From positions 1 through 61,263 of the forward strand of contig CAKSPH010000013.1 of NCBI GenBank assembly GCA_934481355.1: a stretch of 61,263 bases of DNA, given 5' to 3'. This DNA comes from an uncultured Oscillospiraceae bacterium (GTDB lineage Bacteria > Bacillota > Clostridia > Oscillospirales > Ruminococcaceae). Position numbers and translations under genes: made by a program. Position 1 is the first letter of the stretch. Each line of letters begins with the position of its first letter. Positions 60,832-61,263 of this stretch are shown piece by piece. Under the pieces are notes generated by a model. That model was not told where the DNA came from, did not search any database, and worked only from the letters and a program-made list of their open reading frames with translations.

Positions 60832-61116
60832 ATGGCTGAAAGTAATTTTGTCTACTACCGCGGTTTCCCTCTGGTGAGAAGCGGAAATGAGATTTACTAC
60901 GGAAGCATGGGCGACAAGGTCGTGACCAGGCTGACGATCCGCGAAAGCGAAACCTTCAAGGACGGCGAGATCCCCACAAAGGTGATGGTCCAGATGGTTC
61001 CGACCGGAACGGAGCCGGTTGACCTCACAAAGATCCGCAAGGGCGAAATGGGCAGTCTGTACGAAGCGCTTGATACCGCTTATGTATGGCTTTCCAAGGA
61101 ACTTTTCGGGGCATAA
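60832..61116 (+). CDS. Small conserved protein of unknown function
   Basis: A 94-residue soluble protein (FVYYRGFPLVRSGNEIYYGS, VVTRLTIRESETFKDGEIPT), with TGGAGGT 9-10 bases ahead of the start. Beta-rich first half, helical end. It is the last gene of the Gld-type operon. I do not know its function; the look is of a small cytosolic accessory protein kept in Ruminococcus-like genomes. Confidence 0.75.
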   Translation: MAESNFVYYRGFPLVRSGNEIYYGSMGDKVVTRLTIRESETFKDGEIPTKVMVQMVPTGTEPVDLTKIRKGEMGSLYEALDTAYVWLSKELFGA

Positions 61117-61220
61117 TAATTCTTCTGCCGTCAGAGTACATTCCCTGGCGGCAGAAGTCTTTGAATTAAAAAAACCCCTCCAAATGCGGGAGCGTCTGAG
61201 GGATATATAATCCCGCCAAA

Positions 61221-61262
61221 GTCCGAAACGACCGTTCACTCGGTTGTTTCGGACTTTTTTTC
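61221..61262 (+). terminator. Terminator of the Gld-type operon
   Basis: GTCCGAAACgACCG pairs with CGGTtGTTTCGGAC around 6 bases, followed by seven Ts. Confidence 0.9.
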
Positions 61263-61263
61263 T

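Overview
The window looks like chromosome from a gut-type Ruminococcus or close relative (Oscillospiraceae, Clostridia). Reasons: Firmicutes ribosome binding sites and sigma-A promoters with regular 17-base spacers, frequent TTG/GTG starts, a T-box in front of proS, the rimP-nusA-ylxR-ylxQ-infB-rbfA-nrnA-truB-ribF order, a clustered pgk/tpiA/gpmI glycolytic set, and a lone PduL phosphotransacylase. Genus is an inference; no 16S gene is present.

Region 1 (1-17.6 kb) is a patchwork, probably defective prophage. A decayed tyrosine integrase lies at the left edge. It is followed by a tail module (tape measure broken by an in-frame TAG, Tal-like tail protein, probable receptor-binding protein) and a holin plus a GH25 lysin. 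Next come an AT-rich two-gene cargo cassette (AraC-like regulator plus a small Cys-rich protein), an early module (two small proteins, DUF2800 nuclease-like protein, DUF2815 protein, mini membrane protein, family A DNA polymerase), and three recombinase genes. Two of these are full-length large serine recombinases; the middle one lacks the catalytic domain. No terminase, portal, capsid, primase or helicase gene is seen. Two copies of a hairpin with a conserved loop and differing but paired stems precede the early and recombinase operons.

Region 2 (17.6-23.3 kb) is an accessory stretch: a very AT-rich gene with a zinc ribbon and an R-N-x3-H (HEPN-type) motif, then the rlmD/rumA-like and DUF5131 pair, an MBL-fold hydrolase, a truncated YczE-like gene and a HAD phosphatase. 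It is sprinkled with small palindromic, MITE-like elements that share the end GGTCACCTCTAAAAACC.

Region 3 (23.3-35.9 kb) holds a chemoreceptor with a Lys/Pro-rich tail, aldose 1-epimerase, three tRNAs (Val, Asp, Gly), an XRE regulator with palindromic operators, two convergent AI-2E family transporter paralogues separated by a palindromic element between 29-bp direct repeats, a 43-residue Gln/Asn/Arg-only mini-protein, PduL, a membrane protein, an OST-HTH-like plus DUF3825 protein and an Hpt protein.

Region 4 (36-43.5 kb) is core metabolism: pgk, a pentapeptide-repeat reading frame that runs without a stop into triosephosphate isomerase, gpmI, two paralogous membrane proteins and T-box-regulated proS. 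Region 5 (43.5-55.6 kb) has an XRE/secreted FN3-protein divergent pair, then the nusA-infB translation operon (ylxQ appears to start at a non-standard AUA codon; infB carries long repeats) and gltX. Region 6 (55.7-61.3 kb) is a Gld-type ABC operon (ATPase, permease, GldG-like, DUF4340) followed by a small conserved protein and a terminator.

The best candidates for undescribed biology are the repeated hairpin element of the prophage, the HEPN/zinc-ribbon gene, the pentapeptide-TIM read-through, the AUA-started ylxQ, and the mobile palindromes that appear to donate a Shine-Dalgarno sequence.
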